A stretch of DNA of 41,990 nt from a bacterium (GCA_024231905.1 JAAEQC010000118.1:1-41990); one strand, 5' to 3'. Numbered from the stretch's first letter, positions 34,031-41,990 are shown. Notes: a model not told the origin generated them from the letters alone. Numbers and translations: made by a program.

Positions 34031-35214
34031 GATGTCTCCCCCACGGCCGGCAGCACGAGCATGCAGTCGCCGTAGCTGTAGAAACGGAGTCCCTCGGCCA
34101 CGGCGTGACGGTACACCGCGCGCCAGGTCTCCCCGCCCAGGACCGCCGCCACCAGCATGAGCAGGGACGAACCGGGCAGATGGAAGTTGGTCAGTAGTCC
34201 GTCCACGCAGGCGACACGGTCCGGAGGAGCAATGAAGAGGTGTGTGGTGCCGGCCACCTCCCAGGCGCCATCCGTGCATAGGGCTTCGCCGGTGAAGAAG
34301 CTGTCCGGGTCGTCGAAGCGGCGCACCCAGCCTTCGTTCGCGGCGGTCGGCTCCGGCAGATCCAGCCGCGCCGCCGACTCCAGCACCCGCAGGGAGGTGG
34401 TCCCCACGGCGATCACGCGTCCGCCCCGACGCCGGGTCTCGCCGACGGCCCGCGCCGTGTCCGCCGGCAGCTTGAAGACCTCGCCGTGCAGGCGGCGCCG
34501 GTCGATCTGGGCGTCGGTGGGCGGCTGGAAGGTCCCGGGTCCCACGTGGAGACTGACTCGGGCCGTGCCCACGCCAGCGGCAGTCAGACGGACCAGGGTA
34601 TCCTCGCTGAAATGCAGGCCCGCGGTAGGGGCCGCCACCGAGGCCGCATCGCCGGCGGCGTACACTGTCTGGTACCGGGTTCGGTCCGCGAATCCGCGCG
34701 GGTCGTCATCCAGGCGACGGATGTAGGGAGGCAGGGGCATGACGCCCCGGGCGGCGGCGATACCGGCCGGGTCCTCGGCGCCTTCCACAACCACCGTGCC
34801 GTCGTCCCGCCGCTCGCGTACCGTGAGGACCGGCGCCGTACCCTCGCCGCCGAGCACCGCCAGTTCCACTCCGGCGCGCAGCCGCCGCGCCGGACGGGCC
34901 AGGGCCGACCAGGTCCGCGGCGCGGCCTCCGGACCCACCAGCAGTATCTCCACCTGGCCGCCGGTGTCGACCCGGCGGGTGGCCAGGCGGGCCGGCAACA
35001 CGCGACTCTCGTTGAGCACCAGGAGATCGCCGGCTCGCAGATGCGCGGGCAGGTCGCGGAAGACCGCCTCGCGGGCCACCCCCCGGTCCGGCTCCACCAG
35101 CAGCAACCGGCTGTCCCCGCGGCGATCGGCCGGCTGCTGAGCGATGAGGTCGCCGGGCAGGTCGAAAGACCAGGGTTCGGGCGCGCCGCCGGATTCCAGG
35201 GTATCCCGTGCCAT
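34027..35214 (-). CDS. queA: S-adenosylmethionine:tRNA ribosyltransferase-isomerase QueA
   Basis: 395-residue enzyme converting preQ1-tRNA to epoxyqueuosine-tRNA using the ribosyl part of SAM. Family blocks are FDLPGDLIAQQPADRRGDSRLL, LLVLNESRVLPARL, SVAAPTAGLHFSEDTL, HVGPGTFQP, VGTTSLRVLE and TNFHLPGSSLLMLVAA. It is longer than the E. coli protein (about 356) because of inserts in the N-terminal half. It starts immediately after the ruvB stop codon with no spacer. With tgt it supplies two of the queuosine steps. Confidence 0.96.
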   Translation of the reverse strand: MARDTLESGGAPEPWSFDLPGDLIAQQPADRRGDSRLLLVEPDRGVAREAVFRDLPAHLRAGDLLVLNESRVLPARLATRRVDTGGQVEILLVGPEAAPRTWSALARPARRLRAGVELAVLGGEGTAPVLTVRERRDDGTVVVEGAEDPAGIAAARGVMPLPPYIRRLDDDPRGFADRTRYQTVYAAGDAASVAAPTAGLHFSEDTLVRLTAAGVGTARVSLHVGPGTFQPPTDAQIDRRRLHGEVFKLPADTARAVGETRRRGGRVIAVGTTSLRVLESAARLDLPEPTAANEGWVRRFDDPDSFFTGEALCTDGAWEVAGTTHLFIAPPDRVACVDGLLTNFHLPGSSLLMLVAAVLGGETWRAVYRHAVAEGLRFYSYGDCMLVLPAVGETS

Positions 35215-36246
35215 CTAGAGCAACTCGCCCTGCGGTCCCGCAGCGGCCGGCGGGGCAGCCAACCCCAGGTGGGCATAGGCCCCGGGCGTCGCTTCGCGAC
35301 CGCGGGGCGTGCGCTTCAGCAGGCCGGACTGGATCAGGAAGGGCTCCACCACGTCCTCGAGAGTGTCGGTCTCTTCCCCCAGGGAGACGGCCAGGTTTTG
35401 GATGCCCACCGGTCCCCCCTGGAAATGCTCGATGATCACCTGCAGGTAACGGCGGTCCAGGGGCTCCAGGCCGAGCCCGTCCACGCCGAGTCGGGTCAGG
35501 CCCCGGTCAGCCACGATCCCGTCGATGACCTCGTCGCCGTCCACCTGGGCGTAATCCCGCACGCGCCGGAGCAGGCGATTGGCCGCCCGCGGGGTGCCGC
35601 GGCTGCGGCGGGCAATCTCCGTGGCCCCGGATCCGTCGATGCCGATGCCCAGGATCCCCGCCGAACGAGTGACGATGATCGCCAGTTCCTCCGGCGGATA
35701 GAAGTCCAGGTGGCAGACGATGCCGAAGCGGCTGCGCAGGGCCGGCGTGATGAGGCCCGCGCGGGTGGTAGCGCCGATGAGGGTGAAGGGTTCCAGTTGC
35801 AGGTTGAAGTGCCGGGCGTTGGGGCCCTTGTCGATGATCAGTTCGATACGCCAGTCCTCCATGGCCGGGTAGAGGTGCTCCTCGATGACCCGGCCCAGGC
35901 GATGGATCTCGTCGATGAACACGGCGCGGCGGTCGGCCTGCTCACTCAGTAGGGCGATCAGTTCGGCAGCGTTGGTGAAGGCTGGGCCGCTGGTGAGACG
36001 GATTTCCAGGTCCATCTCCGAGGCCAGGATCTGACTGAGGGTGGTCTTGCCCAGGCCCGGAGGACCGTGCAGGAGCACGTGGTCCAGCACCTCGCCCCGC
36101 TGCCGGGCCGCCGCGATGAAGACCCGCAGGTTCTCCTTCACCTTGGTCTGGCCTACGAACTCGTCCAGGGTGCGCGGGCGCAGTCCGACCTCCAGGTCGT
36201 GGTCGCGGGCCTGCTCGGCCGGGTCGGTCCATCTCTGCTCGTCCAC
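35215..36246 (-). CDS. ruvB: Holliday junction branch migration DNA helicase RuvB
   Basis: 343-residue AAA+ motor. Walker A GPPGLGKTT (61-69), Walker B IDEIHR (Asp112-Glu113), IGATTRAGLITPALRSRF with the arginine finger, and the winged-helix C-terminus (LGLEPLDRRYLQVI, IEPFLIQ-like, GLLKRTPRGR). The start is GTG 36246 after AAAGGAA. It pumps DNA through the RuvA-bound junction; ruvA and ruvC are the next upstream genes. Confidence 0.97.
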   Translation of the reverse strand: MDEQRWTDPAEQARDHDLEVGLRPRTLDEFVGQTKVKENLRVFIAAARQRGEVLDHVLLHGPPGLGKTTLSQILASEMDLEIRLTSGPAFTNAAELIALLSEQADRRAVFIDEIHRLGRVIEEHLYPAMEDWRIELIIDKGPNARHFNLQLEPFTLIGATTRAGLITPALRSRFGIVCHLDFYPPEELAIIVTRSAGILGIGIDGSGATEIARRSRGTPRAANRLLRRVRDYAQVDGDEVIDGIVADRGLTRLGVDGLGLEPLDRRYLQVIIEHFQGGPVGIQNLAVSLGEETDTLEDVVEPFLIQSGLLKRTPRGREATPGAYAHLGLAAPPAAAGPQGELL

Positions 36247-36265
36247 GCCGTTCCTTTCGGTGCCT

Positions 36266-36862
36266 TCAGATCACGCGCAGGGCCGCGCGGACCCAGGCTT
36301 CCGTATCTTCCGCCAGGTCGGGCGACTCGCGCCGGGCCTTCAGCAGCGCCATCTCCCCCCGGGCCGGCGGCAGTCCCATGGCCGCCAGCACCGCCAGGGC
36401 CTCGCCCAGGGCCGTGTCCCCGCCGGTGGGCGCAGCAGGGTCCCCCGCCGCCGCCGCGGCTTCGGGCACCCGCTGGCCGAGTTCGACCACCAGGCGGGCG
36501 GCGCTCTTCTTGCCGATACCCGGCAGGGCGGTCAGGGCCTTCTCGTCACCGGTGCGCAGGTGGGCCGCGATGGCCTCCGGCGCCGCCTTGGAGAGCATGC
36601 CCAGGGCCACCTTGGGGCCCACACCCGAGACGGTGATGAGCAGCCGGAACATCTCCCGTTCCTCCACGGTCACGAAACCGTAGAGGGACCAGGCGTCCTC
36701 ACGCACCGCCAGGTGGGTCCACAGACGGACGGACTCGCCCACCGGAGGCAGATGGGACGCACCCAGGGCCGACAGTTGCACGTCCAGACCGAGCCCACCG
36801 CCCACAGCGACCACGGCTGCGGGACCCGACTCGACCAGGGTGCCCTCCACGAATGCGATCAT
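36266..36862 (-). CDS. ruvA: Holliday junction-binding protein RuvA
   Basis: 198 residues: an N-terminal OB fold (MIAFVEGTLVESGPAAVVAV), two helix-hairpin-helix motifs (ITVSGVGPKVALGML and LTALPGIGKKSAARLVVEL), and a C-terminal three-helix domain III contacting RuvB. ATG 36862 with AAAGGA upstream is preferred over the open frame to 36907. The spacer to ruvC is 81 bases, to ruvB 19. Confidence 0.96.
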   Translation of the reverse strand: MIAFVEGTLVESGPAAVVAVGGGLGLDVQLSALGASHLPPVGESVRLWTHLAVREDAWSLYGFVTVEEREMFRLLITVSGVGPKVALGMLSKAAPEAIAAHLRTGDEKALTALPGIGKKSAARLVVELGQRVPEAAAAAGDPAAPTGGDTALGEALAVLAAMGLPPARGEMALLKARRESPDLAEDTEAWVRAALRVI

Positions 36863-36943
36863 CGGCGTCCTTTCCGCCGGCGGCTCTTCGGCCGCGGCGA
36901 GGTCCATTATGTCCGATCGGATGGCGTGAAGCCAGAGCGGGAA

Positions 36944-37438
36944 TCAGGCGAGCCCCTGGTTTCGGTCGGGAAAACGGCGGGACCGGCCGGCGTAAGCCAA
37001 GGCCGCAGCCAGGGCGTCGCTCTGGTCCAGGGGCGGCTCCTCACGGAGCCCGAGCAGCCGCATGACCATGAAACGTACCTGTTCCTTGGCCGCACCGCCG
37101 TTGCCCGTGACCGCCTTCTTGATGTCCCGCGGGGCGTACTCGTGGACCGGCAGTCCCGCCCGGGCGCCGGCCAGCAGGATCACACCCCGGGCGTGACCCA
37201 GGACAAGGGCGCTGCGGGGATTGCGGGCGTTGAAGAGGTCTTCCACCACCATGGCCTCGGGATCGTGGCCGGCGATGACCTCGACCAGAGCGTCGTGGAT
37301 GGTCAGCAGCCGGTCGGCCAGGGGCGCGCGGGCGTTGGTGCGGATCACGCCGCCGGCCAACATGCGCGCGACCGGCGAAGTGCGGATGACACCATAGCCG
37401 GTCGCGTGGGATCCGGGATCAACGCCCAGAATGATCAA
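36944..37438 (-). CDS. ruvC: Holliday junction resolvase RuvC
   Basis: 164-residue endonuclease with the RNase H-like fold. The four acidic residues known from E. coli fall at the same numbers: Asp7 (LGVDPGS), Glu66 (VVEDLF), Asp138 and Asp141 (PLDQSDALAAALAY). The start codon is TTG 37438; the conserved N-terminus begins right there and no ATG is available. The gap to yebC is 16 bases. Confidence 0.96.
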   Translation of the reverse strand: MIILGVDPGSHATGYGVIRTSPVARMLAGGVIRTNARAPLADRLLTIHDALVEVIAGHDPEAMVVEDLFNARNPRSALVLGHARGVILLAGARAGLPVHEYAPRDIKKAVTGNGGAAKEQVRFMVMRLLGLREEPPLDQSDALAAALAYAGRSRRFPDRNQGLA

Positions 37439-37454
37439 GCGTTCACCGCCCGGT

Positions 37455-38210
37455 TCAGAGCTTCTCCTCGATCTCGGCCATGAGGTCGTCGTCGATGTCG
37501 AAGTTGGCCGACACCTGGCTCACGTCGTCCAGATCGTCCATGGTCGTCACGAGCTTCATGAGGGTCGTCGCGTCGACGCGCTCCACCTTCATCAGGGTGT
37601 TGGGGACCTGGGCCAGTTCCGCCGAGGTCACCGGCAGCCCGCCCTCGCGCAGGGCGTCGGCCACCGCGTGCAGATCACCCATGGCGGTGGTGACGGTGAC
37701 GATGCCCTCGTCCTCCTCCACGTCCTCGGCCCCGGCCTCGATGGCCGCGTCCATAGCCGTCTCCAGGTCGCAGCGCTCGCCGTCCAGGACGACCAGCCCC
37801 TTGCGATCGAAGATGTAGGACACGCAACCGTTGGCGCCCAGGTTGCCGTTGAACTTGGTAAAGACGTGGCGCACCTCGGCCGTCGTCCGGTTCTTGTTGT
37901 CTGTGGCGCATTCCACCAGGACGGCCACCCCACCGGGACCGTAGCCCTCGTAGGTGATCTCCTCGATGATCATGCCCTCGATCTCGCCGGTGCCCTTCTT
38001 GATGGCCCGCTCGATGGTGTCGTTGGGCATGTTGCTGCCACGGGCGGTCTGCACCGCCGACCGCAGGCGCGGGTTGGCGTCCACGTCGCCGCCGCCCTGC
38101 CGCGCCGCGATGGTCAACTCGCGGATGAGCCGCGTGAAGACCTTGGCACGTTTGGCGTCCTGCGCACCTTTGCGGTGCTTGATGTTCGCCCATTTGGAAT
38201 GTCCTGCCAT
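37455..38210 (-). CDS. yebC: YebC/PmpR family protein
   Basis: 251 residues. MAGHSKWANIKHRKGAQDAKRAK is the family N-terminus, shortened here in quotation to its pattern: Gly-His-Ser-Lys-Trp-x-N-Ile then a Lys/Arg-rich stretch. TYEGYGPGGVA and NKNRTTAEVRHVFTKF mark domains 2 and 3. Members act as transcription regulators and, as more recent work suggests, aid translation of difficult sequences. Placement just upstream of ruvC is a very common arrangement. It starts 9 bases after the EF-G-like gene. Confidence 0.95.
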   Translation of the reverse strand: MAGHSKWANIKHRKGAQDAKRAKVFTRLIRELTIAARQGGGDVDANPRLRSAVQTARGSNMPNDTIERAIKKGTGEIEGMIIEEITYEGYGPGGVAVLVECATDNKNRTTAEVRHVFTKFNGNLGANGCVSYIFDRKGLVVLDGERCDLETAMDAAIEAGAEDVEEDEGIVTVTTAMGDLHAVADALREGGLPVTSAELAQVPNTLMKVERVDATTLMKLVTTMDDLDDVSQVSANFDIDDDLMAEIEEKL

Positions 38211-38219
38211 GCCGCCCTC

Positions 38220-40313
38220 CTACTCCTCGGCCGTGGCGTGCTTCTTGAACTCGTCGACCAGACGCTTCTGGACGTCTCCCGGCACCTCGGCGTAATGGGA
38301 GAATTCCATGGTGAACGTGCCCGTGCCCTGGGTGAAGGACCGCAGGCTCGTAGCGTACTGGTACAACTCGTCCTCGGGGATATTCGCCGTGACGACCTGG
38401 TAGGGTCCGTCGGCGTCGCTGCCCTGGATGGCTCCGCGCCGGGTGGAGATGTCACCCATGACGTCGCCCATGTAGGCCTGCGGAACCACGATGCGCACAA
38501 TCATCACCGGTTCCAGAATCACCGGGCGCAGCTTGCCCACCTCCTCCTCCACGGCGCCCTTGAGGGCCTTGCGCGCGGCCATCTTGAAAGCCGCCTCGGA
38601 AGAGTCCACGTTGTGGTAGGAGCCGAAGAAGAGGGCGACCTTCACGTCCACCATCTCGTAGCCGGCCACCAGGCCCTCCTTGAGGGTCTCACGGGCGCCC
38701 TTCTCCACGGCGGGGATGAACTTGTTGGGCACCACGCCGCCGACGATCTCGTCGGAGAACAGGAAACCCTCGCCGCGGGGCATGGGCTCCAGGCGCAGGT
38801 GCACATCGCCGAACTGGCCGCGGCCGCCGGTCTGCTTCTTGTGGCGGCCCTGCTTCTCGGCGGTGCCTCGGATCGTCTCCTTGAAGGCGATGCGCGGGCG
38901 GGACCGTTCGACGTCGACCCCGGTCTGCTTCTTCAGTTTCTCGAGGATGAAGGCCGTGTGGATCTCGCCCTGGGTCACGAGGACCGTCTGGGAGAGTTCG
39001 GCCATGTGCCGCACCTCGAAGGTGGGGTCCTCCTCATGGATCTTGGTCAGGCCCGCGGACATCTTGTCCTCGTCACCGGAGGTGGTCGGCCGGATGGCGT
39101 CGCCCGCCGTGGGCACCGGGTACTTGATGGCCGGCAGGTCCATCTCGATGCCGCTGGCCAGGGTCGTGCCCGTGTGGGTGCCCTTGAGCTTGGCCGCCAG
39201 GACGATGTCGCCCGCGGTGGCGGTCTCGATCTTGTCCTTCTGCTTGCCGATGACCACGTTCATCTGGCCCATGCGCTCGCCCGTGCGTCCGTCGCCGCAC
39301 TTGAGGTTGTCGCCGGAACTGATGGAGCCGCTGAAGATGCGCAGCCAGGTGACGTCGCCGCCCTGGGCTTCGTACTGCCGCTTGAAGGCGAAGGCCACTA
39401 CGGGGCCGTCGGCGGCCGGCGTGTAGGACAACTCCTCCTCGGTGCCGGCACGCAGGCCCTGCATCTCGGAGCGGGTGCGGGATGCGGAGCTGGGCACCAG
39501 ATGCACGACCGCGTGCAGCAGGGCGTTCACGCCCACTTCCGAATCGGCGGCCGTCAGGAAGACCGGGTAGACCGTACCCTCGGAGGTGCCCTTCTTCAGG
39601 CCGGCGATGATGTCCTCCTGCTCGAGGGTCATCTCCTCCAGGTACTTTTCGGTGAGATCGTCGTCGGCGCTGGCCGCCGCGTCGATGAGCTGCTCGCGAG
39701 CGGACTCGACCTCGTCCGCCATGTCGGCAGGTACGTCCACCTCGACGGCCTTGTCGCCGTCGAACTCGTAAGCCTTCAGCTCGATCAGGTCGACCACGCC
39801 CTTGAAGTCCTCGCCGACGCCGATGGGCAGCTGGCAGGGCGCCACGCCGGAGACCCGGTCGGTCAGCCCCTGGAGCGTCGCCGCGAAATCGGCGTGTTCC
39901 TTGTTCATGCGGTTGACGACGATGAGAGTCGACAGGCCCGTGGCCCGGACGCCGTTCCAGAGATTTTCCGAGGCCACCTCGAAGCCGCCGTCGGCCTTGA
40001 CCACGAAGAGCACTCCCTCGACGACTCGGAGAGACGCGTGCACGTCCCCGTTGAAATCGTCCACCCCCGGCGTGTCGATGACGTTGATCTTCACGTCTTC
40101 CAGCTCGGTCCAGGCCATGCTGGCGCTGACGGTCTGCTTCTTCTCGATCTCCTCTTCCAGGTAGTCGAATACCGAGCTGCCGTCGTCGACGTTGCCGCGA
40201 CGGCCCACCTTACCGGTGACATGAAGCATGGCGTCGGCCAGGCTCGTCTTGCCAACGCCGTGGGGCGCGACCAGAGCCACGTTACGGATCTTGTCCATGG
40301 GGTAGGTCTTCAA
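38220..40313 (-). CDS. Elongation factor G-like GTPase with altered G motifs
   Basis: 697 residues with the full EF-G layout: G domain, domain II (FAFKRQYEAQGGDVTWLRIFSG), domains III-V (TGGRGQFGDVHLRLEP, LEPVMIVRIVVPQAYMGDVMGD). It is probably not the main translocase. The P-loop is APHGVGKTS (16-24). Switch 2 reads DTPGV (80-84), lacking the catalytic His of DTPGH. The base-recognition motif is N134-R-M-N137 instead of NKxD. Related EF-G-like paralogues (for example the EF-G2 group) also lack that His. The start is TTG 40313 with GGGAGGA six bases before; the ATG five codons later has no such site. It heads the yebC-ruvCAB superoperon. Confidence 0.9.
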   Translation of the reverse strand: MKTYPMDKIRNVALVAPHGVGKTSLADAMLHVTGKVGRRGNVDDGSSVFDYLEEEIEKKQTVSASMAWTELEDVKINVIDTPGVDDFNGDVHASLRVVEGVLFVVKADGGFEVASENLWNGVRATGLSTLIVVNRMNKEHADFAATLQGLTDRVSGVAPCQLPIGVGEDFKGVVDLIELKAYEFDGDKAVEVDVPADMADEVESAREQLIDAAASADDDLTEKYLEEMTLEQEDIIAGLKKGTSEGTVYPVFLTAADSEVGVNALLHAVVHLVPSSASRTRSEMQGLRAGTEEELSYTPAADGPVVAFAFKRQYEAQGGDVTWLRIFSGSISSGDNLKCGDGRTGERMGQMNVVIGKQKDKIETATAGDIVLAAKLKGTHTGTTLASGIEMDLPAIKYPVPTAGDAIRPTTSGDEDKMSAGLTKIHEEDPTFEVRHMAELSQTVLVTQGEIHTAFILEKLKKQTGVDVERSRPRIAFKETIRGTAEKQGRHKKQTGGRGQFGDVHLRLEPMPRGEGFLFSDEIVGGVVPNKFIPAVEKGARETLKEGLVAGYEMVDVKVALFFGSYHNVDSSEAAFKMAARKALKGAVEEEVGKLRPVILEPVMIVRIVVPQAYMGDVMGDISTRRGAIQGSDADGPYQVVTANIPEDELYQYATSLRSFTQGTGTFTMEFSHYAEVPGDVQKRLVDEFKKHATAEE

Positions 40314-40476
40314 CGATCGTCCTCCCGTGTCGAAGGGGGGTTGGAGGGTGGGCCCGCGCGCCTTGGTACACTCCCGCGGGAAGCCCTATCCGGTCGCGGC
40401 CGTGCTCGGCCGGCGGCGGAATCGGACGACCGGAGCGTCGAAAAGGCCCGATTGCCGGTTCCAGAAGCGAACAGCA

Positions 40477-40505
40477 ATGGTAAGTCGCGGCGAAACCCCT
40501 GTCAA
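40477..40505 (-). promoter_or_regulatory. Promoter of the EF-G-like/yebC/ruv superoperon
   Basis: Minus strand: a perfect TTGACA (40505-40500), a 17-base spacer, TACCAT (40482-40477). It predicts a start near 40470 and a leader of about 157 bases, in which I see no gene. Confidence 0.72.
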
Positions 40506-40560
40506 TACGCCCGCCCCGGGGCCCGGCTGACGGCGAAAGTCCTGGACACCCCCTTGGGAG

Positions 40561-40572
40561 AACATTAATGTT
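40561..40572. repeat. 12-bp perfect palindrome between divergent genes
   Basis: AACATTAATGTT is an A/T-rich island in GC-rich DNA, 122 bases before the outer-membrane protein start and about 55 bases behind the divergent promoter. It may be an operator. A weak forward promoter, TGGACA (40543-40548), 17 bases, TAATGT (40566-40571), would overlap it. Nothing else stands out in the 380-base gene-free stretch 40314-40693. Confidence 0.4.
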
Positions 40573-40693
40573 ATTCGGGTCGCGGTTCCGGAGAATCCGG
40601 CCGTCCCTTTTGCCTTGCAGCCCCACGAAAGTACCCAACCGTCAGGTACGCAACGCGTTCCAGGACGCGCTGTTGCCTGGCCGAGGTGGAGCG

Positions 40694-41638
40694 ATGAAGA
40701 TCAGCCTGCTGTCTGCCCTGGCCCTCCTTCTCGGTGTCGGCCTGGTCGTGTTTGGTGCTTCGGCGTTCGCCCAGGACGCCGTCGATGACCAGGACCTCCC
40801 CTCCACCTATGTGGAGTCCGACGACGAGTACGTGCTCGACTACAGTGACTACACGGTCAAGGGCTTCTCATTGAGTTTCGGCGGCGGCCTGTTCGGGGGC
40901 GTCACCTATCTGGACCTCCAGCCCCTCGGTGAACGTACCGCCTACCCGATCAACACGGGTGACGATCTCGGCCCGGGCGACATCCTGGGGTTCGACAACC
41001 TTCCCCTCGAGGTCTCCCGCGCCCGCGGCAGTGACGGCTACTTCCTCTTCGACGCCGCCCAGAAGGAGATCAAGTCGGGCCCGGCATTCTCCGGCCGCGT
41101 CGGCATCTACATCGCCGAGAACTTCCACCTGGACGTGGTCGGCAGTTTTGCCTCGGGCGAAACCGAGCTCTCCATGGTGTACCGGGGTGAGACCAACGAC
41201 TCCTTCACCCAAGGCCAGCGCTACTACGGCGTCGACCTCGAGCGCAACAAGCTCCCGGAGTTGCGGAACCCCGCCGCCTTCACCGACGACAGTTTCTCCG
41301 TCCTCAAGGGCGGCCTCGGTCTGATGTACGACGCCACACCGGCGCGATTCTTCGGTATCACGCCGCGGATCGGTTTCGGCCTCGGCGGCATCATCAATTC
41401 CTACAGCCAGCTCGACGACAATACCGCTCTCTACCTCGAGGGCACCTTGGGCCTCGACTACAAATTTGGACGGGCCCTCGACATCTTCGCCCAAGCGGAT
41501 GTCACCACCTTCGCGTTCGAACTCGATGAGCTCGGCTACTCGGAGATGGTCAGCTACAAGGTGTTCACCTTCGGCCTGCGCTGGTTCACGGACGTGCTGC
41601 CGACGGGCGTGCGGGAAGCCCACCTGGCCGGCCAGTAG
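40694..41638 (+). CDS. Outer-membrane beta-barrel protein
   Basis: 314 residues. A classical signal peptide (MKISLLSALALLLGVGLVVF...) is cleaved after ASAFA, leaving QDAVDD. After a short acidic linker, the rest alternates short aromatic- or glycine-ended strands (FSLSFGGGLFGGVTYLDL, GRVGIYIAENFHLDVVGSF, FGITPRIGFGLGGIIN, LYLEGTLGLDYKFG, VFTFGLRWF), typical of an 8- to 10-stranded barrel of the OmpA/OmpW-like size. I cannot name the family. The frame is open from 40568, but ATG 40694 has GGTGGAG five bases upstream and starts the signal peptide. The 126 bases before it may be an untranslated leader. Confidence 0.9.
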   Translation: MKISLLSALALLLGVGLVVFGASAFAQDAVDDQDLPSTYVESDDEYVLDYSDYTVKGFSLSFGGGLFGGVTYLDLQPLGERTAYPINTGDDLGPGDILGFDNLPLEVSRARGSDGYFLFDAAQKEIKSGPAFSGRVGIYIAENFHLDVVGSFASGETELSMVYRGETNDSFTQGQRYYGVDLERNKLPELRNPAAFTDDSFSVLKGGLGLMYDATPARFFGITPRIGFGLGGIINSYSQLDDNTALYLEGTLGLDYKFGRALDIFAQADVTTFAFELDELGYSEMVSYKVFTFGLRWFTDVLPTGVREAHLAGQ

Positions 41639-41666
41639 CCCTCAGCCGCCACACCGACCGTAAACG

Positions 41667-41700
41667 AAAACCGCCGGAGCAGTGCTCCGGCGGTTTTTTT
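41667..41700. terminator. Bidirectional Rho-independent terminator
   Basis: AAAACCGCCGGAGC pairs with GCTCCGGCGGTTTT around a 3-base loop (10 GC-rich pairs plus four A/T pairs), followed by T on the plus strand and, read from the other side, also by T. It separates the convergent outer-membrane protein gene and the Lys-repeat gene and can end both. Confidence 0.9.
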
Positions 41701-41744
41701 CGGCCACGGTCCCCACGTAGGGCCCGCAACTGTATCCTGGCAGC

Positions 41745-41990
41745 CTACTTCTTCTTCTTCTTGGCCACCTTCTTCTTGGCCACCTTCTTCTTGGCCACCT
41801 TCTTTTTCGCGACCTTCTTCTTGGCGACCTTCTTCTTCGCGACCTTCTTCTTGGCCACCTTCTTCTTGGCCACCTTCTTCTTAGCGACCTTCTTCTTGGC
41901 GACCTTCTTCTTGGCGACCTTCTTCTTGGCCTCCTTCTTCTTGGCCACCTTCTTCTTGGCCACCTTCTTCTTGGCCACCTTCTTTTTCGC
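41745..41990 (-). CDS. Lys-rich A-K-K-K-V repeat protein (partial, runs off right edge)
   Basis: The last 81 residues of a gene whose start lies beyond base 41990. The sequence is essentially (Val-Ala-Lys-Lys-Lys)n, about 16 units, with one Val-to-Glu change near the upstream end and a final KKKKK. At DNA level the 15-base unit varies synonymously (gcc/gcg/gct, aag/aaa, gtg/gtc), which argues for selection on the protein. Such tails occur in bacterial histone H1-like (HctB-type) and other nucleoid or RNA-binding proteins, sometimes as C-terminal extensions of larger proteins. What lies N-terminal is unknown. No signal or domain is visible here. Confidence 0.75.
   Translation of the reverse strand, partial: AKKKVAKKKVAKKKVAKKKEAKKKVAKKKVAKKKVAKKKVAKKKVAKKKVAKKKVAKKKVAKKKVAKKKVAKKKVAKKKKK

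Noticed and set aside
37431..40568. A 1045-codon plus-strand open frame opposite yebC and the EF-G-like gene
   Set aside because: It is antisense to two clearly conserved genes, its product is His/Val/Leu/Gly-rich without domains, and it is best explained by codon-position GC bias.
41745..41990. CRISPR-like or satellite DNA repeat
   Set aside because: The 15-base units are directly adjacent with no spacers, stay in frame and vary only at synonymous positions, so this is a protein repeat.
1..41990. tRNA genes, 4.5S RNA, riboswitches
   Set aside because: I looked through the intergenic gaps by eye and saw no cloverleaf, SRP RNA or known riboswitch core. A covariance-model scan would be decisive.

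Overview
The window is a high-G+C chromosomal segment of a Gram-negative-type bacterium. It has lipoproteins, an outer-membrane beta-barrel and YajC. A secreted protease ends in a 'PNP...LRGRRV...GTYF' tail of the kind used as sorting or attachment domains in the FCB superphylum. The partial 16S rRNA has the 'GGATTAGGCATGCAAGTCG' signature seen in PVC/FCB-type and candidate-phylum bacteria. I infer an uncultivated FCB-like lineage (Krumholzibacteriota/Eisenbacteria-like), but the phylum is not proven from this sequence.

Left part (1-12 kb): the first 382 bases are the 5' end of a 16S rRNA gene on the minus strand, with a leader carrying boxA and two candidate sigma-70 promoters. Then come a bifunctional PBP1A-type murein synthase (+), a nucleoside catabolism operon deoB-cdd-deoA (-), rarA-pfkA (+, rarA probably leaderless), a lipoprotein of unknown role (-), and a tryptophanase gene coupled to a small Cys/His-containing unknown protein (-).

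Middle (12-22 kb, -): a 1972-residue protein that looks like a heavily decayed superfamily-1 helicase fused to a long unknown N-terminal part, preceded by a large secreted subtilisin-like protease.

Right part (22-40.3 kb, all -): two housekeeping superoperons. The downstream one is ffh-rpsP-khpA-rimM-trmD-rplS-rnhB-yraN (SRP, ribosome and tRNA maturation). The upstream one is EF-G-like-yebC-ruvC-ruvA-ruvB-queA-tgt-yajC-def-fmt-rsmB-PASTA-rpe (translation, Holliday junction processing, queuosine, protein N-terminus processing). Many junctions are 4-base stop/start overlaps (ATGA, GTGA, TTGA), so translational coupling is the rule here. TTG and GTG starts are unusually common and are backed by Shine-Dalgarno sites.

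The most interesting element lies exactly between these two superoperons. Positions 27236-28093 form what looks like a complete, single integron gene cassette: a lower-G+C lipoprotein gene followed by a 98-base attC site. The R'' box of attC is perfectly complementary to the first bases of the cassette, as cassette biology requires. The cassette sits between the rpe terminator and the ffh promoter, with no integrase in the window.

The right edge holds a divergently transcribed outer-membrane protein gene (+), a strong bidirectional terminator, and a partial gene for an almost pure A-K-K-K-V pentapeptide-repeat basic protein (-) that runs off the window.
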